10,646 bases of DNA from Phoronis pallida (GCA_028565715.1 JAOXYC010230237.1:1-10646), one strand, 5' to 3'. Shown: positions 1-6,856, counted from the stretch's first letter. Program-made: numbers and translations. Notes: generated from the sequence alone by a model not told the origin.

Positions 1-540
1 TTTAGGCTCATTTGGGAACAAAAAGATACCAAACGACTACTGTGACCATCATGCCAACACATGTTTTGGCATCCTGCTACAAATGCATTTATAAAGTGAG
101 TAGTCCCCCCGGAAACTGCATAATCAATTTCTTCCTTTAGGGGACGATTAGTGTATATGGCCCATGTTTTTTAAAATCAGTAAATATGGAAACTTAAATC
201 ATATTCTGATTTCAATTGATATAAATTCAGAAAAGATGGTCACCAGTTATGACATGAAGCCAAACTATAGAAACTCGGCAACATTTAATCTTGCATCCGA
301 CCCTCTTTGCCAAAACAAAATTCAATGACAGGGTGATTGCCTTTGATAGAATATTCGTATGTTTGGATAGAGGGTTAGTTTAGCTATCCAATGGTACATA
401 TACTACCATGATGCAATCAAATCAAAAATAACAAAAATATAGTTGATTGAAAAAAGTTTCAATTTTTTTTTTGAGTTTTGATTCCCCAAACTAAAATCGT
501 CTGATCGAGTGTTTCAAAAAAGCGAAGCATGTCAATATTT
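1..540. other. AT-rich DNA without a recognised gene
   Basis: Both strands are broken by stops. No long open frame, RNA gene or strong repeat was seen. It is probably intergenic or intronic to something outside the window. Confidence 0.6.
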
Positions 541-547
541 TCCTTCG

Positions 548-716
548 GCGCCCATGGGCACTTTTTCGGAAAACATGGGCGCTCTCGGAAACACAAACTT
601 AACTCAATACTCGTGACTCCTTTTAAGAACTTCGATGATAAAACATACTGTGATTCGTAATAAACGACATAACACATTTTCCGAAAGAGTGCCCGTGGAG
701 GACGCTCTTTCGGAAA
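548..716. repeat. Nested inverted-repeat cluster, possible small non-autonomous element remnant
   Basis: GGGCACTTTTTCGGAAAA (556-573) and TTTTCCGAAAGAGTGCCC (677-694) pair as an inverted repeat with one mismatch in 18. Within the left end, GCGCCCATG and CATGGGCGC form a 9-bp hairpin. At the right end, TTTCCGAAAGAG and CTCTTTCGGAAA form a 12-bp hairpin. The motif (T)TTCGGAAA occurs repeatedly. Stems at both ends and about 100 bp of plain DNA between suggest a MITE-like remnant or foldback element. No transposase is present. Confidence 0.55.
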
Positions 717-782
717 TCCCCGGTAATGATTTATGTATCAAATTGATATAAGATCGATTGTTTTTCATACTTTTTAATGCAG

Positions 783-991
783 CAAGTTTGTGGGACATGG
801 GAAAATGCTTGTACAATGGCGAAAGATGTGCTCGGAGGCGGGAAATTACTCCCGGCGGTTGGTGGTGCCTCCGTTATGTGTATTTTAGTAAGCTAAGGAC
901 GCAATGTTCATTGACGAGGCGGATATACCGGTGGATTATGGGTACATTGTCATGGTACCAGAAGGACGAGGGAAATAACGAATGGCACTGA
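783..991 (+). pseudogene. GC-richer patch: possible terminal exon or degraded coding remnant
   Basis: The patch is clearly richer in GC than its surroundings. A plausible acceptor (TTTTTAATGCAG) sits just before it and ATTAAA follows at about 1044. One frame is open from the acceptor to a TGA at 989-991, but its Trp/Arg/Cys-rich product looks like an off-frame reading. A more protein-like reading uses one frame up to about 893 (ending LPAVGGASVMCILVS) and the next frame from 892 (AMFIDEADIPVDYGYIVMV, then stop at 976), as if one base had been gained between them. A GTAAGC donor at 888 is another way to end the first part. No family was recognised. It may be a pseudogene, a mis-read plus-strand exon, or chance. 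Confidence 0.22.
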
Positions 992-1622
992 GGTTGTGAA
1001 GAAATCGTCTTGTATCAAATGGTTGTTAAAAATGTTTGTTTTTATTAAAATTTATTCCTTTTGACTTAACTGACTTACAGCGTTTATTAATTGACACGTT
1101 TTACCTGGTATTCTGAAACTTAAGTTATTTTAATCTTCCGATTTTGTTTTGAAGATACAGGTTAAACAAAATTATTTGTGATGGCACAGCTGAAATTTAT
1201 TGTGTTGCCACCTGGTGACCGATTTGGACATTAAATAAGATGGCGTTTCGCCATTGAAAGCTATGGAAAAGCTTTCAAAAAGTAACTGTGAGTAACTAAA
1301 TGATCATATGAATTTTATCCATTTTCTATTTTTACGGACTATTTGATAGCAGTGTTTTCACTCTTGATATTAAGGCATTTCAATACCGACAATACAAATA
1401 GAACGTATCCAATTTCTGCTCGATATTCTCTATTCTAAAGAGAACTCTAGTGACTACATAAAGGTCACCTCACAGTATTTCGGACATTCCAATTGTAATA
1501 ATTTTTGTCTGCAATCTTTAGATACTCAAATCAATTGAAGTGTATTACGTTTTATCACTTAACTACCCTCATATTCGAATTGATGTCACTTTGTGATATA
1601 CTTTGTATTATAACAAAGTAAA

Positions 1623-1634
1623 GTACACGTGTAC
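1623..1634. repeat. 12-bp palindrome GTACACGTGTAC
   Basis: A perfect palindrome with a central CACGTG E-box core; a further CACGTG follows within about ten bases (ACACGTG). It lies about 30 bp from the 14-bp hairpin. Function is unknown. Confidence 0.6.
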
Positions 1635-1663
1635 TGAAACACGTGAAAAGCATTGTGCGCGGT

Positions 1664-1697
1664 ATACCACCTTTTATCATCCAATAAAAGGTGGTAT
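1664..1697. repeat. Perfect 14-bp inverted repeat (hairpin), loop of 6
   Basis: Arms ATACCACCTTTTAT (1664-1677) and ATAAAAGGTGGTAT (1684-1697) are exact reverse complements separated by CATCCA. It lies just beyond the candidate AATAAA of the minus-strand gene. It could be an end remnant of a small mobile element or a structured element in a read-through transcript; no identity can be assigned. Confidence 0.85.
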
Positions 1698-1725
1698 TAC
1701 TTCCCACTCATTGTAAGAATCACTT

Positions 1726-1852
1726 TTTATTGTTCATAATTGAAACACAATAAATATCCAAGCTTCTTGTCTTCAACAACGAACTTGGTGTCATAAGATG
1801 AATAGAAAAACCCAAGCACGCGTAGAATAGAATATAACAGCTTTCTTTTAAT
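1726..1852 (-). promoter_or_regulatory. Candidate poly(A) signals for the MAM/mucin gene
   Basis: On the minus strand ATTAAA lies at 1852-1847 and AATAAA at 1731-1726, about 310 and 435 bases past the stop codon. No nearer canonical hexamer was seen. Either would give a 3' untranslated region of ordinary length. In AT-rich DNA such hexamers occur by chance, so this is tentative. Confidence 0.3.
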
Positions 1853-2165
1853 AACTGAACCATTAAATTATGTATCCAGGTTTGCAACCACTTTTTAAAA
1901 ATCTATACAAAAAAACGTATAGAAAGTAACTACATGTACAACATTACTTTGACTTAAAGTAGTAGCAAGGCTAAATGTGTAAATGATTAAACCGTATTTT
2001 TGAAAAGATGTTGGGCAAAGGAATTTCTAATTATGAATATTATTTTCAGATATTATTCCTAGAAAGTTTGAGATTTAAACAAAAAAATAAGGTGCAGTCC
2101 ATGGTAAAATTCTTGTAAGGAACAAGTCAAAATAACACGTTCCCACATCGTGTAGTGCATTATCT

Positions 2166-2306
2166 TTAAAATAAGACTTTAAAAACTATGAACGAAACAG
2201 CGGCATACAGTCCACCATGATGTGAAATCCCTCCGCTTGTTGTAGTCTCGTGTGTAGTTGTTGGGTATTTGGTAGATGGTATGGTCGAGGTACCATTCTT
2301 GAAGGG
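2166..2306 (-). CDS. Exon 7: terminal Thr-rich linker and GPI-attachment-type tail
   Basis: A good acceptor (TATTTTTCCTGCAG) precedes 2306 and matches the phase-0 donor of exon 6. The 46 codons continue the Thr/Ser/Pro composition (STIPSTKYPTTTHETTT), then give Ser-Gly-Gly, a short polar spacer (ISHHGG) and a hydrophobic end (LYAAVSFIVFKVLF) that runs directly into the TAA stop. Small residues, a spacer and a terminal hydrophobic segment with no cytoplasmic tail are the hallmarks of a GPI-anchor signal. The single Lys in the hydrophobic stretch is unusual and lowers certainty; a short transmembrane end is the alternative. Continuity of composition with exon 6 and the matching phase are the main support. 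Confidence 0.68.
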   Translation of the reverse strand, partial: PFKNGTSTIPSTKYPTTTHETTTSGGISHHGGLYAAVSFIVFKVLF

Positions 2307-5300
2307 CTGCAGGAAAAATATACAGACATGCATTTATAAGAGTCCAAGGAAAATTTTAACTTTATCTATATTCTGAATTTGGAACGCACTATCCACTCAC
2401 AGAAGCAGTACACAAAGTATAAAATGTTACAAGTACATGTAGGGAATATTAAAACGTGTGAACAGGACGTCCATGTTTTCTTAAACTAACATGCTTGTAC
2501 GTACCATTCTGTCAGATGTTTTAGTGGGTTGGCTACGTCATTATTCTGAATCATTTTTAACTAAACAAGATATCAGGCATACATGTACAGCTTATAAAGT
2601 TTCACACACATAGTTTCAAGACATCTTAGATATATTTACCGTAGTAGTTACATTGCCATGGACAGTTGACGTCATCGGCGCGTGCGATGTCATGTTTGTG
2701 ACTTGTGCAGGCGTTCCTTTGGTTGTTGGTTTCGTTGGAGCCGCTGTAGAGTTCGTCGGAGTAACTTTGGTTGTCTTTGCAGCAGTTGTGGAGTTCGTTG
2801 GAGTAACTTTGGTTGTCTTTGGAGCAGTTGTGGAGTTCGTCGGAGTAACTTTGGTTGTCTTTGCAGCAGTTGTGGAGTTCGTTGGAGTAACTTTGGTTGT
2901 CTTTGGAGCAGTTGTGGAGTTCGTCGGAGTAACTTTGGTTGTCGTTGGAGCCGCTGTAGAGTTCGTTGGAGGAACTTTGGTTGTCTTTGGAGCAGATGTG
3001 GAGTTCGTTGGAGTAACTTTGGTTGTCTTTGGAGCAGTTGTGGAGTTCGTCGGAGTAACTTTGGTTGTCGTTGGAGCCGCTGTAGAGTTCGTTGGAGGAA
3101 CTTTGGTTGTCTTTGGAGCAGATGTGGAGTTCGTTGGAGTAACTTTGGTTGTCGTCGGAGCCGCTGTAGAGTTCGTCGGAGGAGCTTTGGTTGTCGCTGG
3201 GGTCACTGTCGACTTCGTCGAAGTTACTTTGGTTGTTGTTGGAGCCGCAGTAGAGCTTGGACCAACTGGTGTTGTCGTGGGAGCAACTTTTGTAGTCGGG
3301 GCTACCGTAGTTGTCGGTGTAACACTTCTACAAGGTCCGACTTGGAAGTCGTCTATCGCTATCTGAATATGGGAGTTATTCAGCACGTTCTTGAAATAAC
3401 CTTCGACCACTATGGCAACTCGCTCACCGGTCCCAACAATATCGTTGGCATGTTTCCAGCGTCCCTGTGCAGAATCTGCCATTTTGCTGAAATCTTTCAA
3501 AGTCCCCCATCTCACGGTCAATCGTATGTCTTCACGGTTTAAGCCTGTTGAACGGTTGTAGTTAATAAAGTAGTAGAAATCGACACACCAGTTAGGTCTA
3601 GTAATAAACTTTTGCGTTTCTATATCAGCCGTATATTCGCTTCTGTGTTTTACCATCGGCTTAGCCATCATGTAATGACCTAGAACAAGAAGAAACATCA
3701 ACAATATCATCAACAATTACTTCGTAGAAAAATCATCATCACCACCATCGTCATCACAACCATCTTCCTCGTCACGTCCTTTGGCTTATCACGTGACAGA
3801 CTAGCGTGAATGAAATCATTCTGAACTGACTCAGTTGTAGTTGGCTCCGAGAGAGGAAAATGTAGCCGCTGCAATTAACTTTGGGGTGAATCACGTGACA
3901 ATGGTGTTTTATCGTTAATGAAATCAGTTGTTTGTTCCAGATGGTAAATCACTTTCGAACAAGATGGTGGAGCATTAAAAAAAAGCGAAATCAACGGAAT
4001 ATACAAGATAAGTAGGTTAAAGATCTTATTAATAAGTAAATAAATAAATAAGAATGGACACATTTAACACGATCTTTCTTACTCGAAAAATAAATTAAAT
4101 GTACTATTAAGGTATCTTACCGGGTGAAAGGGGATTCCGTAGTGGAATGTCACTGTCATTTGCCGACACGCGCTTCCAATTAGCGTTCTTACCAACCTGA
4201 TTAACCATGCCACATGTCGTTGTCTCGAAATCGCAGTTAAAACGATTCAGGAATCTACAAATAATAGTATACAGTACAACTGGAGCTTAATATTTATACT
4301 AGTGTTAACTGGTTTGAACACTGGGCCTGATAAGTGAAAGTTATATCTGAAAAGGTTCCAATGACTTGAATGTTGATTTTCTTCCAGAGAACAGTGATGG
4401 ATTTATGTATCAAGAGCACTAACGCAAAATATTCAACTTTTATTGACCTGTTGATGGGATATTCCGGTATTTTGAACATCGGACAGTGGTAAACTCTGAC
4501 ATCATCTATGGCAACTCCCACCTCTCCCTTTATAGGAACATTCATTGCTACCGTCAAATTGAACCTCCCTGGTGTGAGTGGATGGATCAACCTACTCCAG
4601 TTGGACGAAATAGTCGTGAAGTTCTTCGTGATAATCTCATCAACAAAGGTTGAGCCATGTGCCGAAGTACTTCGATTGTACAGATGTATCGATCCGCCGC
4701 CTGTAGCGTGGGAGACGTCAGCGTAGGAGAAGTAATAGAGTTCCACACAGTAGACCAGGCTATTGTTTGGTACGTTGACTGATACGCCTGTTATCAAACT
4801 GTCATATTCCTCGTTTTTTCTTGTAAAATTGTCCTCTGTCAGCAGATAATGACCTATAAAATATTATTATTGTTAGATTTCGAAGTGACTTTACAATTCC
4901 AAAAAATACTGGTCTTTGAATTGTCATGCATTATTAAAATGCAAAAGCTGAAACTAAACGGCGATGAAGTTTCAAAAAAATACATTTATTTTGAAATCGA
5001 CTGCTGTGTAAATCTTGTCAGTACATGTTTTATTCGGGTTGGGTTATTGACGTTAGCCTACCTGTCGATGAGTTTGTTGTGTGATCAATTTCTGGTCTGT
5101 CTGATCGTTTTCCATGAGCAAGAGAAGCTTCCTTACGAACCCAGTCGAAACGATTCAAAGAATCATTCCTAAAACCACAGTTGTCTTTTTCGAAGCTGCA
5201 CAACAACAGCGGTTCAATAAGGGACGGCGTGTTGCTTTGCTTGCAATCAAAGACCCTCACGTCGTCAAGAGCGATAAACCCACTGAGTAAGTTTGCACTG

Positions 5301-6320
5301 GCGCGCATGCGTATTGAGTAAACATCACGTGGTAATTTGATAACCGCCTGCCGCCATTGTGGTTGTTTGTACAGTTTGATGAGTTTCCATGATTGGTTCA
5401 CACCAGCAGCTTCAAGTACCACGTCTAGATGGTGAAATCCCGTGCCGTTGTTGAAATGCCAGAACTCAAAGCATTTTGAAGTATTTTGGAAATCGAGTGT
5501 TGGTGTGTAGACGAGGTTTTCAGTAGAATTATCAGTCAAGGATAAGTAGTGACCTGCAACGAAAAAGTATCAATGGTCCAACTATTAATGTTAGGCCTAC
5601 AGCTTGTCAGCAAATTAAACACAGTCCGCGAAATCCATTGAAAGTGAATTTTGGCTAGCGCATGAGAAATAGTTGCGGAAACCAATATTTTCCATAATTT
5701 GATTGAAAATGGGAAATGTTGAGGGGAAAAGAACAAGCACAAAATTTGATTAACGTTTTCAGTTACATTAGTAGAATGTTCATCAAAATAATGAATTCTT
5801 TCTTAACTGAGTAAACTCTTTTTGAAATGGTACTTTTGGTAATCAACGCAGCGATGCGTATATTATTACCTGAACGATTGCCACTAATTGTATGGTCGTA
5901 GAGTGGTGCATATTTTGAGTGAGAATCGTTAGCCCGAACAACTTTCCAATTCCGTGACCAGGAAACTCCGTGAATATGGCACTTCTCACCATGCTCAAAA
6001 TCACACTTCACATCGATTGTCTTTGCATCTACTGAAACTGAAGAGACATGTACATATGAAACATTAAACTTAATACATATACTCAAGCTATTATAATAGC
6101 TCGGAATTTACTACAAATACATATGTAGGCTTTTAAAAAATAAGCCTCGGTGTCATAAGTACTGGTTGAGCTCTATCTACGTCGAACACAAACACAAAGT
6201 TGGTATGGAGAGGCGTGAATCAAGCATTGATAAACACGTACCTGATAGGACCGCTATTCCAACTACCAGCCAGACCCAGATGCCTTCAACAACCGGACAC
6301 GCCATCCTTATAGCTAGCAT
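2166..6320 (-). CDS. Seven-exon gene for a three-MAM-domain, mucin-stalked, probably GPI-anchored surface protein
   Basis: Joining seven minus-strand exons (6320-6242, 6037-5870, 5553-5062, 4853-4448, 4254-4121, 3679-2640, 2306-2166) gives an uninterrupted 819-residue frame. All introns are GT-AG and phases match (1,1,1,2,1,0). Domain order is signal peptide (1 to about 26), MAM1 (38-186), MAM2 (201-370), MAM3 (389-543), Thr/Pro/Lys mucin stalk (about 547-790, with twelve 14-residue repeats at 575-742) and a C-terminal Ser-Gly-Gly/hydrophobic GPI-type tail. Each MAM has the four family cysteines, the opening CxFE motif, a GHY motif and a closing (I/L)DDVRV-like or IDDFQV strand. MAM domains are extracellular adhesion or oligomerisation modules, as in meprins, receptor phosphatases mu/kappa and zonadhesin. 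The architecture recalls the N-terminal half of zonadhesin without its VWD domains. Inference: an extracellular adhesive or protective glycoprotein. The exact ligand and tissue cannot be told from sequence. Splice choices are read by eye, without transcript evidence. Confidence 0.8.
2307..2639 (-). other. Intron 6 (333 bp)
   Basis: AT-rich intron between the mucin exon and the GPI-tail exon, phase 0, with GT at 2639-2638 and AG at 2308-2307. It contains the in-frame stop used if the intron is retained (2616-2618). I see no gene or notable repeat in it. Confidence 0.7.
2640..3679 (-). CDS. Exon 6: second half of MAM 3 plus mucin-like Thr/Pro/Lys stalk
   Basis: Acceptor TTCTTGTTCTAG precedes 3679. 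The exon completes Gly of GHYMM, then encodes NWCVDFYYF (C458) and IAIDDFQVGPC (C543), closing MAM3. From there to the end the protein is almost entirely Thr, Pro, Ala, Ser, Val, Lys and Asn: an irregular PTTTVAP lead-in, twelve 14-residue units, then a short irregular Thr-rich tail. Such regions carry dense O-glycans and act as extended stalks; eleven units also hold an NST sequon. The upstream Met-rich stretch in the same open frame (3716-3680) is intron. The donor ACTACG|GTAAAT after 2640 is phase 0. Without splicing, the frame stops at 2616-2618 after seven further residues, which would give a secreted form lacking the exon 7 tail. Confidence 0.87.
2733..3236 (-). repeat. Coding minisatellite: twelve 42-bp units of the mucin stalk
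   Basis: Twelve tandem 42-bp units encode 14-residue repeats with consensus TTKVTPTNSTTAPK. The first unit (TTKVTSTKSTVTPA) is degenerate; the other eleven contain PTNST. Variants (VTP/VPP/APP; TTAPK/SAPK/TTAAK/AAPT) form higher-order blocks. The 126-bp block 3027-3152 is repeated exactly at 2901-3026, and the 84-bp block 2859-2942 is repeated exactly at 2775-2858. The array holds about 20 Lys and no Asp or Glu. Because the period is a multiple of three, two plus-strand frames are also open across it; these are shadows. Confidence 0.95.
3731..3771. repeat. Imperfect ATC/ACC trinucleotide tract
   Basis: An interrupted run of ATC, ACC and TCG triplets lies inside intron 5, near the acceptor of exon 6. 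It is a simple-sequence tract and likely variable in length. Confidence 0.6.
3788..3900. repeat. Two direct copies of ATCACGTGACA in intron 5
   Basis: ATCACGTGACA occurs at 3788-3798 and again at 3890-3900. Each is followed, at slightly different spacing, by (G/T)(A/T)ATGAAATCA-like sequence, suggesting an old local duplication of about 100 bp. The core TCACGTGA is palindromic and fits an extended E-box (bHLH-type site). A regulatory role is only inference. Confidence 0.5.
4121..4254 (-). CDS. Exon 5: first half of MAM domain 3
   Basis: This 134-base exon has acceptor ATTTGTAG before 4254 (entering in phase 2) and donor ACCCG|GTAAGA after 4121 (phase 1). It encodes about 45 residues including NCDFETTTCG (C389, C396), an NANWKRVSANDSD segment aligning with exon 2 of MAM1, and a short end joining the GHY motif of exon 6. 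The DHT motif of MAM1 and MAM2 is not preserved here (the corresponding stretch reads LRNPLSP), so MAM3 is the most diverged opening. It was found by matching phases and the CxFE...C pattern rather than by length. Confidence 0.82.
4448..4853 (-). CDS. Exon 4: second half of MAM domain 2
   Basis: The acceptor TTTATAG precedes 4853. The exon starts by completing Gly of GHYLL, then gives VYCVELYYF (C282, third MAM cysteine) and AIDDVRVYHC (C370, fourth). A short linker (MFKIPEYPIN) leads to the donor ACAG|GTCAATA after 4448, phase 2. That phase agrees with the acceptor before exon 5, where the split Arg codon is completed. The reading frame stays open beyond the donor to about 4294, but that tail has no domain character and would end the protein before MAM3. 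The acceptor tract is AT-rich rather than strongly pyrimidine-rich. The GTCAAT donor is the weakest in the gene. Confidence 0.82.
5062..5553 (-). CDS. Exon 3: second half of MAM 1 plus first half of MAM 2
   Basis: Acceptor TTTTCGTTGCAG precedes 5553 and donor ACAG|GTAGGC follows 5062; the exon is symmetric, phase 1-1, 164 codons. It begins by completing the Gly of the MAM GHYL motif. It then gives KCFEFWHF (C110, third MAM cysteine), a WRQAVIKLP strand and the closing ALDDVRVFDC (C186). After a linker of about 15 residues MAM2 opens with CSFEKDNCGF (C201, C208), FDWVRK and EIDHTTNSSTG. The first frame codon that looks like a start near 5539 is a TTG inside the exon and is not a real start. 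Several N-glycosylation sequons are present (NST, NTS, NGT, NQS, NDS). Confidence 0.9.
5554..5869 (-). other. Intron 2 (316 bp) within MAM domain 1
   Basis: Phase-1 intron, donor GTAATAATA and acceptor TTTTCGTTGCAG. It falls immediately before the GHY motif, the same place as introns 3 and 5 in MAM2 and MAM3. No gene or repeat is seen inside; short open frames here are shadows. Confidence 0.8.
5870..6037 (-). CDS. Exon 2: first half of MAM domain 1
   Basis: Acceptor TGTCTCTTCAG precedes 6037 and donor TCAG|GTAATA follows 5870; both boundaries are phase 1. The exon carries the MAM opening: CDFE (C38), a second Cys eight residues on (C46), then SWSRNW, and a P-x-x-DHT motif close to the exon end. 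This matches the family pattern C-x-F-E...C...D/N-W...DHT...G. It also contains two N-glycosylation sequons (NDS, NRS). A second in-phase acceptor six bases downstream (exon starting at 6031) would remove two residues, so the mature N-terminus may vary slightly. Reading on past 5870 loses all MAM similarity, which supports this donor. Confidence 0.87.
6242..6320 (-). CDS. Exon 1: signal peptide
   Basis: This first coding exon encodes a short N-region and a hydrophobic core (IWVWLVVGIAVLS), typical of a secretory signal peptide. It ends at donor CAG|GTACGTG (GT at 6241-6240) in phase 1. Two in-frame ATGs are possible. The one at 6320 adds MLAIR, supplying a positive charge usual in signal-peptide N-regions. 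The one at 6305 has the better context (A at -3, G at +4) and would give an 814-residue product. A frame extending further 5' lacks an ATG and starts only with GTG, so it is not used. Cleavage is expected near the exon 1/2 junction, before the first MAM cysteine. The transcription start and any 5' untranslated exon are not visible. Confidence 0.7.
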
Positions 6321-6325
6321 AGCAT

Positions 6326-6856
6326 CAGCGAGGTTCAGATACAAATGAAAATGTTGCTCGCTCACTCGTGAGTTATTTCGAGTATTATCAGTGAATTGGT
6401 TTTACAATACTTGTCATATGAACGGATTTTGTATAGTTTTATTTAGGGTAACCACGATAACAATTAGTAATGTATGTGTGCGTTACTTAGCTGACAATGA
6501 GGATTTGTAAGATTAACTTTTTTATCAATGATTGGCATATCTGGAGAACATCGCCTTAATACCATGGAAACACCTTCAAACCACATAATGTTGTTACTCG
6601 AGCCAAAATGTTTGAGGTCAGTTACGTATAAGAAGATAAAGTGATGATCCTCCTATTATAAAATTGATTCCACATTTCTTTTAAGTGTTGTAATATATAT
6701 CTCTAATGCCCCTATTATCGAGTCTGCTTGTGGAAATGTCCCGAGCTTGTGTTATTGTTCTCTTCTTGGCGCTATGCTATTTGCTGATAAATTGTATTTC
6801 GGCTGCTACTAAACGGCTTTAATAGACCTAGGGGATTACTATGGATTCTTCATTAT
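6326..6856 (-). promoter_or_regulatory. Upstream region expected to hold the promoter of the MAM/mucin gene
   Basis: This is inferred only from its position 5' of exon 1. No convincing TATA box or initiator was seen within 200 bases of the start. A TTTATAAT-like word on the minus strand near 6655-6662 is too weak to call. No gene is present. Confidence 0.25.

Larger units (their letters stand above)
1000..2165. other. 3' flank and probable 3' untranslated region of the minus-strand gene
   Basis: AT-rich and without coding signal. The part next to the stop codon (about 1730-2165) is probably the minus-strand 3' untranslated region. The rest holds the hairpin at 1664-1697, the CACGTG palindrome and a short ATGGCG/CGCCAT hairpin near 1239. 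Confidence 0.55.
3680..4120 (-). other. Intron 5 (441 bp), the largest intron
   Basis: Phase-1 intron in MAM3 with donor GTAAGA (4120) and acceptor TTCTTGTTCTAG (AG at 3681-3680). It contains an imperfect ATC-type trinucleotide tract (3731-3771) and two copies of ATCACGTGACA, each followed by a related AATGAAATCA sequence. The short open frame at 3875-4063 has no protein character. Confidence 0.75.

Noticed and set aside
459-816. Minus-strand open frames of about 70 codons
   Set aside because: They run through the inverted-repeat cluster and show no protein features.
2733-3236. CRISPR-like regular repeats
   Set aside because: The units abut with no unique spacers, encode a continuous protein repeat, and lie in an intron-containing animal gene.
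2653-3542. Two long plus-strand open frames (237 and 286 codons) with Val/Gly- and Cys/Arg-rich repeats
   Set aside because: They are the antisense of the 42-bp mucin array. The period is a multiple of three, so stop-free frames arise on both strands; splice structure and domains support only the minus strand.
3680-3716. Met/Leu-rich start (MLMILLMFLLVL) in the frame of exon 6, resembling a signal peptide
   Set aside because: It coincides with the intron polypyrimidine tract and acceptor TTCTTGTTCTAG, and starting there would cut MAM3 in half.
4294-4447. Extension of exon 4 to its natural stop at 4294
   Set aside because: The extension loses domain character. A phase-2 donor at 4447 joins cleanly to exon 5, which supplies the opening of MAM3.
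6177-6365. A longer N-terminus starting at 6365 for exon 1, and continuation to 6177
   Set aside because: The 5' end begins with GTG, not ATG, and the part past 6242 lies beyond a good GTACGT donor; only 6320-6242 fits the spliced frame.
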